A stretch of 64,000 bases of DNA from Catalinimonas alkaloidigena (GCF_029504655.1 NZ_JAQFIL010000001.1:501001-565000), one strand, 5' to 3'. Counted from the stretch's first letter, positions 1 through 10,924 are shown. Notes: generated from the letters alone by a model not told the origin. A program made the numbers and translations.

Positions 1-2507
1 CCTGTAGCCCAGAATGTGATGACTGCCGGTGGTACTTTTTCTTCCACGGCAGGCCTAAACTTTCTGGATACTACCACCGGAGAGATAGACCTGGCAAGTA
101 GTACAGCAGGTACTTATGTAATTACTTATACTACTGCTGGTGCTTGTCCTTCTTCATCAACGTATGGAATAGAAATTTATGAGGTTCCTACAGCGAATCA
201 CCTTTCAGAGGTAGTTTGCGAAGATGCTGAAGGAAGTAGCTCTGCCACAGTAGACCTGACTGTACTTGAAAGTGCTATCAACAATGAGGGAGGCTTAACT
301 TTTACCTGGTATGATGATCCCGGCCTGGCTCCGGCTAATGAAGTAGCTACTCCCAACAATATTAGTGTGGGTAATGGCGATACCTATTATGCTGTAGTGA
401 GCAATGGCAATTGTCAGGCAGTAGGTGAGGTGAGCTATACCATAAATAGTCTTCCAGCGGTAGTTGACTTAACGCCTGAGGCTTGTGAAACGACTGCCGG
501 TGGTGGTAGCGCTTCAGCAAGCCTGAGAGATTTGGAAATGGCTATGGATGGTGGCGCGGGACTTACCTTCACCTGGTTTGAAGATAATCTATTTGCTACA
601 CCAGTAGCTGACCCTACCAATGTAACGGTGAGCAATGGTGATGATTTTTACGCCTTGGCTAGTGATGGCACTTGTGAGAGCTCTGCTTCAGTAACTTATA
701 CGGTTAATGCGCTGCCAGTGATAAGTTTCAGCGGATTGAGTTCTCCCTACTGTGAAACAGATGGTGCTGTATTGTTAACTGGGGATCAGGCCCCGAATGG
801 TACATTCTCCGGACCTGGTATCACGGATAATGGGGACGGAACGGCTAGCTTTGATCCGGCAACTGCCTTGGCAGGTACACATACTATTACTTATTTTTTT
901 ACAGATGGCAATGGATGCGCTGCCGAAAGTGCGCAAACAGTTGTGGTCAATGACTGTACCCTGCCGGTAAGCGCTAATTTTACCGCTGATGTCACCAGCA
1001 TATGTGATGGTGAGACAGTAACATTTACCAATCAGTCATCGGGAACCATTACGACTTACAATTGGGACTTCGGAGTAGGAGCTACCCCGGCTACAGCTAC
1101 CGGTGCAGGACCACACGTAGTTACTTATAATGGCGTAGCCAGTTATACAGTTTCTCTGGAGGTAAGTGATGGCGTAGATACAGATACAGAAAGTAAGACT
1201 GATTTCATCACCGTTAACCCGGCAGATGACTCAGGCTTTGACTATGCACAGGCAGCCTACTGTGAGAATGAGTTGAATCCTGTAGCCCAGAATGTGATGA
1301 CTGCCGGTGGTACTTTTTCTTCCACGGCAGGCCTAAACTTTCTGGATACTACCACCGGAGAGATAGACCTGGCAAGTAGTACAGCAGGTACTTATGTAAT
1401 TACTTATACTACTGCTGGTGCTTGTCCTTCTTCATCAACGTATGGAATAGAAATTTATGAGGTTCCTACAGCGAATCACCTTTCAGAGGTAGTTTGCGAA
1501 GATGCTGAAGGAAGTAGCTCTGCCACAGTAGACCTGACTGTACTTGAAAGTGCTATCAACAATGAGGGAGGCTTAACTTTTACCTGGTATGATGATCCCG
1601 GCCTGGCTCCGGCTAATGAAGTAGCTACTCCCAACAATATTAGTGTGGGTAATGGCGATACCTATTATGCTGTAGTGAGCAATGGCAATTGTCAGGCAGT
1701 AGGTGAGGTGAGCTATACCATAAATAGTCTTCCAGCGGTAGTTGACTTAACGCCTGAGGCTTGTGAAACGACTGCCGGTGGTGGTAGCGCTTCAGCAAGC
1801 CTGAGAGATTTGGAAATGGCTATGGATGGTGGCGCGGGACTTACCTTCACCTGGTTTGAAGATAATCTATTTGCTACACCAGTAGCTGACCCTACCAATG
1901 TAACGGTGAGCAATGGTGATGATTTTTACGCCTTGGCTAGTGATGGCACTTGTGAGAGCTCTGCTTCAGTAACTTATACGGTTAATGCGCTGCCAGTGAT
2001 AAGTTTCAGCGGATTGAGTTCTCCCTACTGTGAAACAGATGGTGCTGTATTGTTAACTGGGGATCAGGCCCCGAATGGTACATTCTCCGGACCTGGTATC
2101 ACGGATAATGGGGACGGAACGGCTAGCTTTGATCCGGCAACTGCCTTGGCAGGTACACATACTATTACTTATTTTTTTACAGATGGCAATGGATGCGCTG
2201 CCGAAAGTGCGCAAACAGTTGTGGTCAATGACTGTACCCTGCCGGTAAGCGCTAATTTTACCGCTGATGTCACCAGCATATGTGATGGTGAGACAGTAAC
2301 ATTTACCAATCAGTCATCGGGAACCATTACGACTTACAATTGGGACTTCGGAGTAGGAGCTACCCCGGCTACAGCTACCGGTGCAGGACCACACGTAGTT
2401 ACTTATAATGGCGTAGCCAGTTATACAGTTTCTCTGGAGGTAAGTGATGGCGTAGATACAGATACAGAAAGTAAGACTGATTTCATCACCGTTAACCCGG
2501 CAGATGA
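1..2507. repeat. Perfect tandem duplication, 1278-bp period (426 codons)
   Basis: Bases 1-1229 recur at 1279-2507 without a difference that I could find by reading; the first mismatch is base 1230 (c) against 2508 (t). The period of 1278 is a multiple of three, so the reading frame continues. The first copy may extend left of the window and further copies may lie there. After 2508 the sequence passes into a diverged but homologous module, which suggests unequal recombination between related modules. Confidence 0.95.
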
Positions 2508-5500
2508 TTCGGGCTTTGCTTATGGGGCTACCGATTACTGCCCCGGTGATGCTGACCCTACTCCTGTTTTAAGCGATGTATTGATTAGTGGTACATTCAC
2601 GGCAAGCCCGGCTGGTTTGGTGATTAATGCAAACACCGGTGAAATAAATATAGCGGGGAGCACTCCAAATGCATACGTTGTAAGATATACTACTACTGGA
2701 GCTTGCCCAACATTTACAGAAGCGCCAATTAACATTAATCCTGCAGAAGATCCGAACTTTAACTATGCCAGCAATACCTATTGTAAAAGTGATCCGGTAA
2801 ATCCTGTCGCGAATGTTACGGGAGATACAGGTGGTACTTTTGATGAGCCTAGCGGAGATCTGATAATTAATGCCTCTACTGGCGAGATAGATTTGGCAGT
2901 AAGTACAGCAGGTACATATACAATTACTTATACAACAGGAGGCCCATGCCCTGCTTCAACAATGTTTGACATCACCATAGAAGAAGCACCAGATGCTACT
3001 TTCAGTTATACCTCTGCTTCTTTCTGCCAGACAGCTGGTAATCAGTTGCCAAATCTGATAGTACAGAGTGGTGGAGGTTTCTCTATCGTAGGACCGGCTC
3101 CGGCAGGATTTCTGGTAGACACTGGCACTGGTGAAATTGATCCTTCTCTTGGAGTGGTAGGAGATACGTATACCATTGCTTACGAGATCGTTGGTGCAAG
3201 CTGTAATGATATACACACCTTTGATGTTACCATCACCGGTGCGCCTGATGCTACTTTTGAATACGATCTTACAGTAGATGGCGAGTCTTCTTTCTGTCAG
3301 AACGAAGCTAATCCATTACCTGACTTCGCGACAGGGGCCTCAGCGGGCACATTCTCGGCTTTATCTCCTGACCTGGTGTTTGCGGATGTCAATACCGGTG
3401 AAATTGATCTAACTGCTAGTACACCGGGTGTCTATTCGGTGACCAATACCATTCCTGCTGCAGGCTCTTGCCTTGCTGCCACACATACTGATCTGGTAGA
3501 GGTCAGAGCGCAGGAGGATGCCAGCTTTACTTACGATCAGGCCAGCTATTGTAAAAGTGAAACTACCAATCCGGTAGCCAATATTACCGGAGATGCAGGT
3601 GCCTTTGATCCGGTCGCTGGCATTGTGTGGGAAGATGATACAAGGGGTGAAATTGACCTGGCAAATAGTACAGCAGGTACTTACGTAATTACTTATACTA
3701 CCGCCGGTGTTTGTAGTACAACACAAACTTTTGACCTTGAAATTACAGAGGTAGAAGATGCCAGCTTCCACTACGGTGGGGTTACAGAATTTTGCAAAGC
3801 AGATGCGAACCCAACGGTCACTATTGATGGCGTGGGTGGAGGTACATTCAGTGCTGGTGCCGGCTTAGTGTTTACCGCTAATCCGGGTGAGATAGATCTG
3901 GCTGCCAGTGATGCAGGTGAATATGAAATCACTTACGTTACTCCCGGTACCACACCTGGCTTCTGTGCGGGTAGCAGTACACTTACCATTACGATTTATG
4001 ATGATGTTACTGCCAATGCCGGATTAGATGGCGCTTCTTGCAGTTTTGATTATACTTTGGATGCGGGCGTACCAGCAAGTGGTACCGGTACCTGGACATT
4101 GGTGGGCACACCTCCGGGTACTGCTTTCTTCAATGATCCGAATGACCCTGCTACCGATGTGCAGGTGGATAGCCCGGGCTCTTACGAATTTCAGTGGGAA
4201 GTTGTGAATGGAGCCTGTACAAGTACTGATATTGTAGAAGTTGTTTTTACTGATCCTCTAATAATAACTCCCGTGGGAAGTCCTAGTACAGCCAATTGTA
4301 CAGCTACCCCTGGAGGACGTAGAATAGTAACAGTTTCCGGAGGCAGTGGAAATTATACTTTGCTCTGGAGCCCCAATGGAGAGGCTGATGATTTCTTAAA
4401 TGGAACAGCGGCAGCTGGTTTTGGCCCGGGAGTACCTGGAGGGGTTTATGTTCTGACAGTGACAGATGATGATACCGGATGTGAAGCTACTTTCGTACAG
4501 GAAATAACCAATTCCGGAATAGATGGAGCAGTATCCATAACATCTAATGACAATGCTTGTAGCGGGGATGGTGCAGGAAGTATAGAAGTAGAGTACCTGA
4601 CAGGCACGGGTCCTTATGTAGTCACTTACTATGATGAGTTTGGAATAGAACTAGATTCTCATAACTCAGTAGCCGGACCACTCAACGACCAGCTAAGTGG
4701 GCTTTACGGAGGTATATATTATGTAGATGTACAGGATCAGGGTGCAGGCTGTTCAACAGGGCGAAAGGTAATCATTGCCGAACCGGCTCCAATTACAGTC
4801 ATGCCGGATGATATCACGGATGCTTCTTGTTTTGGGAGGGCTGATGGCAGCATTACTGTGGATGTAACCGGAGGCACGGGAGGACCCTATACTTTTAGTT
4901 GGAAAGATGATACAAATACCGAAATTAGTACTGACGAAGTTCCTATAGATTTGGCAGCAGGAGATTATTATGTAGAAGTAAGTGATGGTTCTGCCTGTCC
5001 TTCTATCACCTCAGCGATATTTACTATTGGTGAACCTGCTCCTGAAGCTGCTCCGGTAGCAAATACTGCTATCAACATCACTTGTAACAGTTTTGAAATC
5101 AGTTGGAGTGATGAGAGCGTATTGAATTATAATATAGACATCAGCGAACTTGCGGACTTCAGCAGTGGTGTGATAACCACCAACATTACAGACGGTAGTA
5201 CTAGTTTATCGGTAAATACTGGAATTAATGCTGCGACTACTTATTATTACAGAGTGAGTGCTAAAAAAGGATGTGGGTTTACAGAATTTTCAAATGTAGA
5301 AAGTGTAGATACTGAAACAGTACCTGCTCCGGTAGCACAGGCAGTCAATGGGTTCTGCGATTCATTTACCGCAGAGTGGACCAGTGTAGCGGGTGCGACA
5401 GACTATTATCTGGATGTATCTACTGACCCTGATTTCACTACGAATGATATCATAGATAATCAGGCAGTAGGCGTAGTGAATAGTTATGATGTAACAGGGC

Positions 5501-8500
5501 TGACTGATGCTGGGCCATTCTATTACAGAGTAAGAGCAGAAACATGTGATATTTCAGCAAATTCTAATGTAGAGACCGTAGAGCTTTTAGGAATTCCTGC
5601 CCAGCCTGATGGTTTGACTACAAGTTTAGAGAAATGTACAAGCTTCCAGGCGAGTTGGAATCCGGTAGCTGGTGCAGCTAATTACCTGATTGAAGTAAGT
5701 GCAGATGGAAACATAACCTCACATTATGCAAGTACTGAAACTTTCGTAGTGACAGGATTGACTGCAGGCACAGACTATGAATGGCGAGTAACCGCGCTGC
5801 ACCCTTGTGGAGACCGCCCCGCATCAGCACCTATTCCGGCGAGCACTTTAGATGTACCGGAAGATTTGACAAATCTCAGTGCCACTCCTGCCTGCGAAGG
5901 ATTTGATTTGAGCTGGAATACTTCTGATGGGGCAAATGAATATCGTGTAGAAATATTTGACAATCCTGGTTTTGCCGGGCTGGCTATTGAAAGTGTAACT
6001 CAGCCAGGCACTACTTATACTACGCCCGTACTAGCGGAAGGTACAGAATACTTCTATCGGGTTACACCAGTCAATACTTGTGGAGATGGTATAGGTGATG
6101 ACAATAGTGTAATCACATTAGAAAAACCAGCAGCGCTTTCAGGCTTAACAGTAGACAATGTCTTCTGTGATGGCTTTGAAATAAGCTGGGATGCGGCAGA
6201 TAGAGCAGGTGAGTATCATATAGAAATAGACGATGATAATCTGTTTGGTAGTCCCGAGTTTGATCTACTGCAGTCTGAAACTAGTTATTTAGCATCAGGA
6301 TTAACCGATGGCGTGACTTACTACTACCGTATTACCCCTGGAAATGGATGCGGAGATGGAACGGAAAGCACAGGGAGTGAAGTCCCTACGCTTACACCTT
6401 TGGCGGCACCAGTGAATCTAAGTATTAGTGCATCAAACTGTACAGGATTTACCCTAAGCTGGGATGGAGTTAGCGGCGCTGCTCAGTATAGAGTTGAGGT
6501 TTCTTCTGACAACTTTAGCACAATTGCTGAAAGCATGTTGGTGAGTACATTGACCCACGACTTTGTATCGCTTTCTTCAGACATCATGGATTACAAAGTG
6601 AGAGTAGTGGCAATAGACAATTGTGGAAACGATGGTACTCAATCCACAGAGGTAGATGCCCAAACCTCTCCTCAGGAGGATTGTGGCTGTGGGTTTGATC
6701 CTGACAGAGCATCTTTCGTGGTTTCTTCCGAAAATGTGAACTGTCCGGGTAGTGAAGATGGTGCCTTGATGGTGTATCTGAACCCCACTTCTACGGTAAA
6801 TCCTGGCAGGTATGAATATAGCTATGTTAGTGGTCAGGATTCAGTTGGCTTTGTGGCAGGAGGAAATTCCACAGGATTAGTTTTTCTGGCTGATAATCTT
6901 TCTGCCGGAGATTACACCCTATACGTTTGGGATAAAAACGGAGATCCTGCAACCTGTGACACCCTTCGTACTTTTACAAGAACGGTTGAAGTACAAAATA
7001 ACGCTTCACTCACGACAACACCCGAAACTTGTGCAGGTAGTGATGGAGGGATCACCGTAAATATCCCTTCAGGCTGTAGCGCTAACCAGGCTTATGAGAT
7101 TATTGGTAATAATGTAGATACTGGAGATCCGATAAATTTTGCCGGAAATATAGCAGAGAACCTGATGGCTGGTAGTTACGAGATTGTCTTGCGTGATGAT
7201 CTTGGCAATAGCCTGGATACCCTATACACTTCAGTGATTACGACCTGTAGTAATAATGGGGGCGGCGGCTCAGGGCTTACCTGTGAACTGGGGGATAAAA
7301 CAGTAGATGTTTCAGTGACTGCTGCGAGCTGTGATACTGGTGAAGGCGCAGTTATCCTTTCGGTCATAGGAGGAGAAACTGAGGTGTATAACTTCCGGGT
7401 AGTCAGTGTGTCAGGCGCTATTGACAAAACAGTGACCAGTGTTGGTTCAGCTACTTTTGATGAATTACCTGCTGGTCAGTATGAGTACATTGTCATTGAC
7501 GAAGCCGGTTCGCCCAGATGCCAGTCTTCTTTTAATGTGGTTGAGAATATTGTCGTGATCAATACCATTGGCATGACACTTCCTTCATGTGAGGATGAGG
7601 AGCAGACAGCTACACTGGATGTACTGTTGAGCGCTGCTACCACAGCCCCTGCTCCTTATGATGTGTTTGTCATCAATGGAAGTGATACGGTAAGTACAGC
7701 GATCATAGAAGCAGGCACTAATAGCACGGAAGTAAGCGGCGTACCTACCGGTGGTGACTTCAATGTAGTGGTTAAATCTCGCGGTGCGCAAACCTGTCCT
7801 GCTTCTCGTATCATGAATATTCCGGCGACAGGCACAGTGGCCATTAGCTTTGACCATACTTCTGAAGATATTACCTGCTTTGGTGATGGAGGTACAGTAA
7901 CCATCAACAATATTGTGGTGGCAGAAGATACTGAGTTTACGATTAACCTGATGAGTGTGGAGCAGACACAGCCTTATGCCACACGTATCTTCTCCGCCAT
8001 ACCAAGCAGCTATACGTTTGCTAACCTTGAAAAAGGAGATTATCGTATTCAGCTCGTTCAGCAACAGTCAAGCTGCGGAATCATCAGCACCGAAAGTTCT
8101 CCGGTATTTACCATTGATGGAGGTGATGAGGAACTTTCAGCAGTTGTGCCTGAAGAAGTGTTTGTAGATGTAAATAATCCTTATGGTACCATCAAACTGG
8201 ATAGTATAGAAGGAGGAGGCTTGCCTTATGAAGTACGTATTGCAGCTGACCCTAACGGAAATACTACTGATTGGATAGAAGTAACCAACGATAATCCGGT
8301 CATCAAGCCTTATGCTCATGCGTATAACGATCTGGAGATAGGTAACTATTTTGTAGAGTTAAGGGATCGTTTTGGTTGCTCTATCTTGTTTGAGGTAGAT
8401 ATCCATTATACGGCAGATCTGTATATCCCCAATATCATTACTCCTAATGGCGATGGTGATAACGACACTTTCAGGATCATTAACCTTACTCCTGAAGATA

Positions 8501-8691
8501 GTAACAATGGAGCGAAAATGATGATATCCAATCGCTGGGGTAAAATTGTGTACCGTTCAAACAACTATAGTAATGATGATGGATGGGATGGAGGTGAAAG
8601 CGCTGACGGTATGTACTTCTACCAATTGATCATGCCGGATGGTAGCGAGTATACTGGGTGGATAGAAGTGTGGAGAGGAAGAACCCCTTAA
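1..8691 (+). CDS. Giant SprB-like T9SS adhesin, 5' end outside the window
   Basis: The reading frame is open from base 1, so the start lies upstream; 2896 codons plus stop are visible. The protein is a surface adhesin type, probably carried by gliding machinery. From the left it shows two copies of a 426-residue block (Ig-like modules plus a PKD-type module with a YNWDFG core), then about six 80-100-residue modules with the pattern TGEIDL..S..GTY.ITYTT.G.C, SprB-type repeats near 4300-5030, five or six fibronectin-III-like modules near 5040-6660, and further Ig-like modules. The last ~90 residues (IPNIITPNGDGDNDTF, then NRWGKIVY and DGWDG) are the gliding-motility-associated C-terminal domain, a type B T9SS sorting signal. 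It is rich in Thr, Ser, Asp and paired Cys, as expected for a secreted protein. Family assignment is confident; the ligand is unknown. Confidence 0.93.
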   Translation, partial: PVAQNVMTAGGTFSSTAGLNFLDTTTGEIDLASSTAGTYVITYTTAGACPSSSTYGIEIYEVPTANHLSEVVCEDAEGSSSATVDLTVLESAINNEGGLTFTWYDDPGLAPANEVATPNNISVGNGDTYYAVVSNGNCQAVGEVSYTINSLPAVVDLTPEACETTAGGGSASASLRDLEMAMDGGAGLTFTWFEDNLFATPVADPTNVTVSNGDDFYALASDGTCESSASVTYTVNALPVISFSGLSSPYCETDGAVLLTGDQAPNGTFSGPGITDNGDGTASFDPATALAGTHTITYFFTDGNGCAAESAQTVVVNDCTLPVSANFTADVTSICDGETVTFTNQSSGTITTYNWDFGVGATPATATGAGPHVVTYNGVASYTVSLEVSDGVDTDTESKTDFITVNPADDSGFDYAQAAYCENELNPVAQNVMTAGGTFSSTAGLNFLDTTTGEIDLASSTAGTYVITYTTAGACPSSSTYGIEIYEVPTANHLSEVVCEDAEGSSSATVDLTVLESAINNEGGLTFTWYDDPGLAPANEVATPNNISVGNGDTYYAVVSNGNCQAVGEVSYTINSLPAVVDLTPEACETTAGGGSASASLRDLEMAMDGGAGLTFTWFEDNLFATPVADPTNVTVSNGDDFYALASDGTCESSASVTYTVNALPVISFSGLSSPYCETDGAVLLTGDQAPNGTFSGPGITDNGDGTASFDPATALAGTHTITYFFTDGNGCAAESAQTVVVNDCTLPVSANFTADVTSICDGETVTFTNQSSGTITTYNWDFGVGATPATATGAGPHVVTYNGVASYTVSLEVSDGVDTDTESKTDFITVNPADDSGFAYGATDYCPGDADPTPVLSDVLISGTFTASPAGLVINANTGEINIAGSTPNAYVVRYTTTGACPTFTEAPININPAEDPNFNYASNTYCKSDPVNPVANVTGDTGGTFDEPSGDLIINASTGEIDLAVSTAGTYTITYTTGGPCPASTMFDITIEEAPDATFSYTSASFCQTAGNQLPNLIVQSGGGFSIVGPAPAGFLVDTGTGEIDPSLGVVGDTYTIAYEIVGASCNDIHTFDVTITGAPDATFEYDLTVDGESSFCQNEANPLPDFATGASAGTFSALSPDLVFADVNTGEIDLTASTPGVYSVTNTIPAAGSCLAATHTDLVEVRAQEDASFTYDQASYCKSETTNPVANITGDAGAFDPVAGIVWEDDTRGEIDLANSTAGTYVITYTTAGVCSTTQTFDLEITEVEDASFHYGGVTEFCKADANPTVTIDGVGGGTFSAGAGLVFTANPGEIDLAASDAGEYEITYVTPGTTPGFCAGSSTLTITIYDDVTANAGLDGASCSFDYTLDAGVPASGTGTWTLVGTPPGTAFFNDPNDPATDVQVDSPGSYEFQWEVVNGACTSTDIVEVVFTDPLIITPVGSPSTANCTATPGGRRIVTVSGGSGNYTLLWSPNGEADDFLNGTAAAGFGPGVPGGVYVLTVTDDDTGCEATFVQEITNSGIDGAVSITSNDNACSGDGAGSIEVEYLTGTGPYVVTYYDEFGIELDSHNSVAGPLNDQLSGLYGGIYYVDVQDQGAGCSTGRKVIIAEPAPITVMPDDITDASCFGRADGSITVDVTGGTGGPYTFSWKDDTNTEISTDEVPIDLAAGDYYVEVSDGSACPSITSAIFTIGEPAPEAAPVANTAINITCNSFEISWSDESVLNYNIDISELADFSSGVITTNITDGSTSLSVNTGINAATTYYYRVSAKKGCGFTEFSNVESVDTETVPAPVAQAVNGFCDSFTAEWTSVAGATDYYLDVSTDPDFTTNDIIDNQAVGVVNSYDVTGLTDAGPFYYRVRAETCDISANSNVETVELLGIPAQPDGLTTSLEKCTSFQASWNPVAGAANYLIEVSADGNITSHYASTETFVVTGLTAGTDYEWRVTALHPCGDRPASAPIPASTLDVPEDLTNLSATPACEGFDLSWNTSDGANEYRVEIFDNPGFAGLAIESVTQPGTTYTTPVLAEGTEYFYRVTPVNTCGDGIGDDNSVITLEKPAALSGLTVDNVFCDGFEISWDAADRAGEYHIEIDDDNLFGSPEFDLLQSETSYLASGLTDGVTYYYRITPGNGCGDGTESTGSEVPTLTPLAAPVNLSISASNCTGFTLSWDGVSGAAQYRVEVSSDNFSTIAESMLVSTLTHDFVSLSSDIMDYKVRVVAIDNCGNDGTQSTEVDAQTSPQEDCGCGFDPDRASFVVSSENVNCPGSEDGALMVYLNPTSTVNPGRYEYSYVSGQDSVGFVAGGNSTGLVFLADNLSAGDYTLYVWDKNGDPATCDTLRTFTRTVEVQNNASLTTTPETCAGSDGGITVNIPSGCSANQAYEIIGNNVDTGDPINFAGNIAENLMAGSYEIVLRDDLGNSLDTLYTSVITTCSNNGGGGSGLTCELGDKTVDVSVTAASCDTGEGAVILSVIGGETEVYNFRVVSVSGAIDKTVTSVGSATFDELPAGQYEYIVIDEAGSPRCQSSFNVVENIVVINTIGMTLPSCEDEEQTATLDVLLSAATTAPAPYDVFVINGSDTVSTAIIEAGTNSTEVSGVPTGGDFNVVVKSRGAQTCPASRIMNIPATGTVAISFDHTSEDITCFGDGGTVTINNIVVAEDTEFTINLMSVEQTQPYATRIFSAIPSSYTFANLEKGDYRIQLVQQQSSCGIISTESSPVFTIDGGDEELSAVVPEEVFVDVNNPYGTIKLDSIEGGGLPYEVRIAADPNGNTTDWIEVTNDNPVIKPYAHAYNDLEIGNYFVELRDRFGCSILFEVDIHYTADLYIPNIITPNGDGDNDTFRIINLTPEDSNNGAKMMISNRWGKIVYRSNNYSNDDGWDGGESADGMYFYQLIMPDGSEYTGWIEVWRGRTP

Positions 8692-8710
8692 AAATTGAAT
8701 AGTTATAGAA

Positions 8711-8743
8711 AAGGCTGTCTTCTATACAGGAGACAGCCTTTTT
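8711..8743. terminator. Terminator between adhesin and osmC-like gene
   Basis: A perfect 10-bp stem (8711-8720 with 8731-8740) and a 10-base loop is followed by a short T run on the plus strand. It lies 19 bases after the adhesin stop and also 3' of the convergent OsmC gene, so it may serve both. Confidence 0.85.
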
Positions 8744-8764
8744 AATTTTCTTTTAGTATTAGGC

Positions 8765-9190
8765 TTAAACGAGCTTGGCATCCAGCTCAATCTTTACTGC
8801 TGATAAAGCTTTTGAGACCGGGCAATTTTCTTTGGCTCCATTGGCATGCTTTTCAAAATCCTCCTGGCTGATTTCAGGAATTTTGGCTTGGGTAACTAGT
8901 TTGATCTTCGAGATGGAAAATCCTCCATCAGATTTGGTTAAGCTCACCTGTGCTTCAGTTTTTACACTTTCTGGAGAGAATCCAGCTCCTTCCAATGCAC
9001 CTGATAAGGCCATGCTGTAACAACCAGCGTGGGCCGCAGCAATGAGTTCCTCAGGATTGGTGCCGTCCCCTTCTTCAAAACGAGACTGGAAGCTGTAAGC
9101 GCCTTCATAGGCGCCACTGCCCAAGGCCATATTGCCTTTTCCGTTTTTAAGACCGCCGTTCCACTCAGCATTTGATTTTCTTAGTGCCAT
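8765..9190 (-). CDS. OsmC-family peroxiredoxin
   Basis: A 141-residue protein of usual OsmC length. It is expected to reduce organic hydroperoxides in the cytoplasm through two cysteines. Both are visible: one in HAGCYSM (about residue 56) and one in ENCPVSK near the C-terminus. The spacing and the long central helix fit the OsmC rather than the Ohr branch, although the branch is not certain. The start at 9190 (MALRKSNAEW) is preferred; an upstream in-frame start would add 13 hydrophobic residues not typical of the family. It is convergent with the adhesin and divergent from the GNAT-nitrilase gene. Confidence 0.9.
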   Translation of the reverse strand: MALRKSNAEWNGGLKNGKGNMALGSGAYEGAYSFQSRFEEGDGTNPEELIAAAHAGCYSMALSGALEGAGFSPESVKTEAQVSLTKSDGGFSISKIKLVTQAKIPEISQEDFEKHANGAKENCPVSKALSAVKIELDAKLV

Positions 9191-9313
9191 AAAATTTGAT
9201 ATTAAAGGTTGAAAAAATAGTACTATCATAAAACGTCTGCGCTTGGTAAAAGTTAATAATAAAACGAAATTGCAGTACCCATCTCCAAGAATGGGATTTT
9301 ATAAACATCAGAT

Positions 9314-10918
9314 ATGAACAATAGAGAAATAGTTGAGCATCACCGCCTCAAGTTACGCCAGCTTCGTCTGAGTGATCATGACGATATCAAGGAAATTATG
9401 AAAATTGTCTATGCACAGGCAGGTGGTGCGTGGACCAAGAAAGAGTTTAAAAACCAGTTAAAGGCTTTTCCTGAAGGACAAATATGTATTGAAGTAGACG
9501 ATAAAGTAGTAGCTGGTGCCTTAAGTATCATTGTAGACTATAGGAAGTTTGGAGACAACCATACCTATGACGAAATTACCGGATACGGTAAGTTTGATAC
9601 GCATGATGACAATGGAGATACCCTCTATGGTACTGACGTATTCGTTCATCCTGAATATCGTGATATGCGATTGGGAAGGCGTCTGTATGATGCCCGCAAA
9701 GAGCTGTGCGAAAACCTTAACTTAAGAGCCATCATCGCCGGAGGGCGAATTCCGGGTTATAACAAGTACCGGAATGAGATGACACCCAAAAGGTATATTG
9801 AGGAAGTAAAAAACAAAGAGATTTATGATCCTGTACTTAGCTTCCAGCTTGCCAATGATTTTCACGTCCGCAAGGTCATTACTAAATATTCTGACGATGA
9901 TGTCGCTTCGCACTACTATGCGACATTGCTGGAATGGCTCAATGTATATTATGATGAGTCGGAGAAACTGATCGGCGGTACCAAGTCGGTTGTAAGGGTA
10001 GGAGCGGTGCAGTGGCAGATGAGAAGAGTCGTCTCTCTGGAAGATTTACTTCACCAGATGGAATTCTTCGTTGATACCGTATCCAGTTACAATGCCGACT
10101 TTGCTATGTTTCCTGAGTTTTTCAATGCTCCGCTCATGGCGATGTTTAAGGATGTGGATGCTGCTGATGCCGTTCGTATGCTGGCCGATTATACCGAAAA
10201 GATCAAAGATAAGATGTTGGAGTTTGCCATATCTTACAACATCAATATTATTGCTGGTTCCATGCCGGTCTATGAAGACCATAAGCTGTACAATGTAAGT
10301 TACCTGCTACACCGTGATGGCAAAGTAGATGCCCAATACAAGCTGCATATTACCCCGGACGAACAAAGCTACTGGGGCTTACAAGGCGGAGATGAAGTAA
10401 AGGTATTCAATACCGATGCTGGCAGGATTGGAATTCTGATCTGTTACGATGTAGAATTTCCTGAGCTTAGCAGAATTATGGCTGACCAGCAGATGGATAT
10501 CCTGTTTGTCCCTTACTGGACAGATACTAAAAATGCCTATCTCAGGGTAAGAAGATGCGCACAGGCAAGAGCCATAGAAAATGAGTGCTATGTGGTAGTA
10601 TCGGGTAGTGTGGGTAACCTGCCTAGGGTAGAAAATATGGATATTCAGTACTCTCAGTCGGCGGTATTTTCACCATCTGATTTTTCCTTTCCACATGATG
10701 CTATTGTAGCAGAAGCCACACCCAATACCGAGACGACCTTAGTCTCTGATCTGGACCTTGAACTCCTCAAGAAACTGAGGACCCAGGGTAGTGTGCGTAA
10801 CCTGCAACAACGCCGAAAAGATATCTACGATGTAGTGATGAAAAAGAAAAAAAAGCAGAAGAAAGAGTCCTTACCAGAAGAAGAACCACTGGATGAGAAA
10901 CAGGAAGTAAATGCATAA
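9314..10918 (+). CDS. GNAT acetyltransferase fused to nitrilase-family amidohydrolase
   Basis: A 534-residue two-domain cytoplasmic enzyme. Residues about 10-215 form a GNAT-type acyltransferase (motif A region VHPEYRDMRLGRRLY). Residues about 225-500 form a carbon-nitrogen hydrolase with the Glu-Lys-Cys triad: Glu in FPEFFN, Lys in QYKLHI, Cys in ILICYDVEFPE (near residue 376). The C-terminus is a Lys-rich tail. The same fusion is known across Bacteroidota and other phyla, with no settled substrate. One reading is acetylation and amide hydrolysis of a small amine or amide. It is a single gene between two terminator-like hairpins. Confidence 0.9.
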   Translation: MNNREIVEHHRLKLRQLRLSDHDDIKEIMKIVYAQAGGAWTKKEFKNQLKAFPEGQICIEVDDKVVAGALSIIVDYRKFGDNHTYDEITGYGKFDTHDDNGDTLYGTDVFVHPEYRDMRLGRRLYDARKELCENLNLRAIIAGGRIPGYNKYRNEMTPKRYIEEVKNKEIYDPVLSFQLANDFHVRKVITKYSDDDVASHYYATLLEWLNVYYDESEKLIGGTKSVVRVGAVQWQMRRVVSLEDLLHQMEFFVDTVSSYNADFAMFPEFFNAPLMAMFKDVDAADAVRMLADYTEKIKDKMLEFAISYNINIIAGSMPVYEDHKLYNVSYLLHRDGKVDAQYKLHITPDEQSYWGLQGGDEVKVFNTDAGRIGILICYDVEFPELSRIMADQQMDILFVPYWTDTKNAYLRVRRCAQARAIENECYVVVSGSVGNLPRVENMDIQYSQSAVFSPSDFSFPHDAIVAEATPNTETTLVSDLDLELLKKLRTQGSVRNLQQRRKDIYDVVMKKKKKQKKESLPEEEPLDEKQEVNA

Positions 10919-10924
10919 AAAAAA

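Noticed and set aside
435..1913. Two identical 66-residue minus-strand frames at 435-635 and 1713-1913
   Set aside because: They are shadows of the duplicated adhesin segment on the other strand; their identity only reflects the repeat.
2956..8319. Several minus-strand frames of 60-159 residues under the adhesin
   Set aside because: Cys- and Ser-rich translations without family features, within a strongly supported coding frame.
8962..9171. Minus-strand frame of 69 residues overlapping the OsmC gene
   Set aside because: Alternative frame of a well-supported gene with both catalytic cysteines in the main frame.
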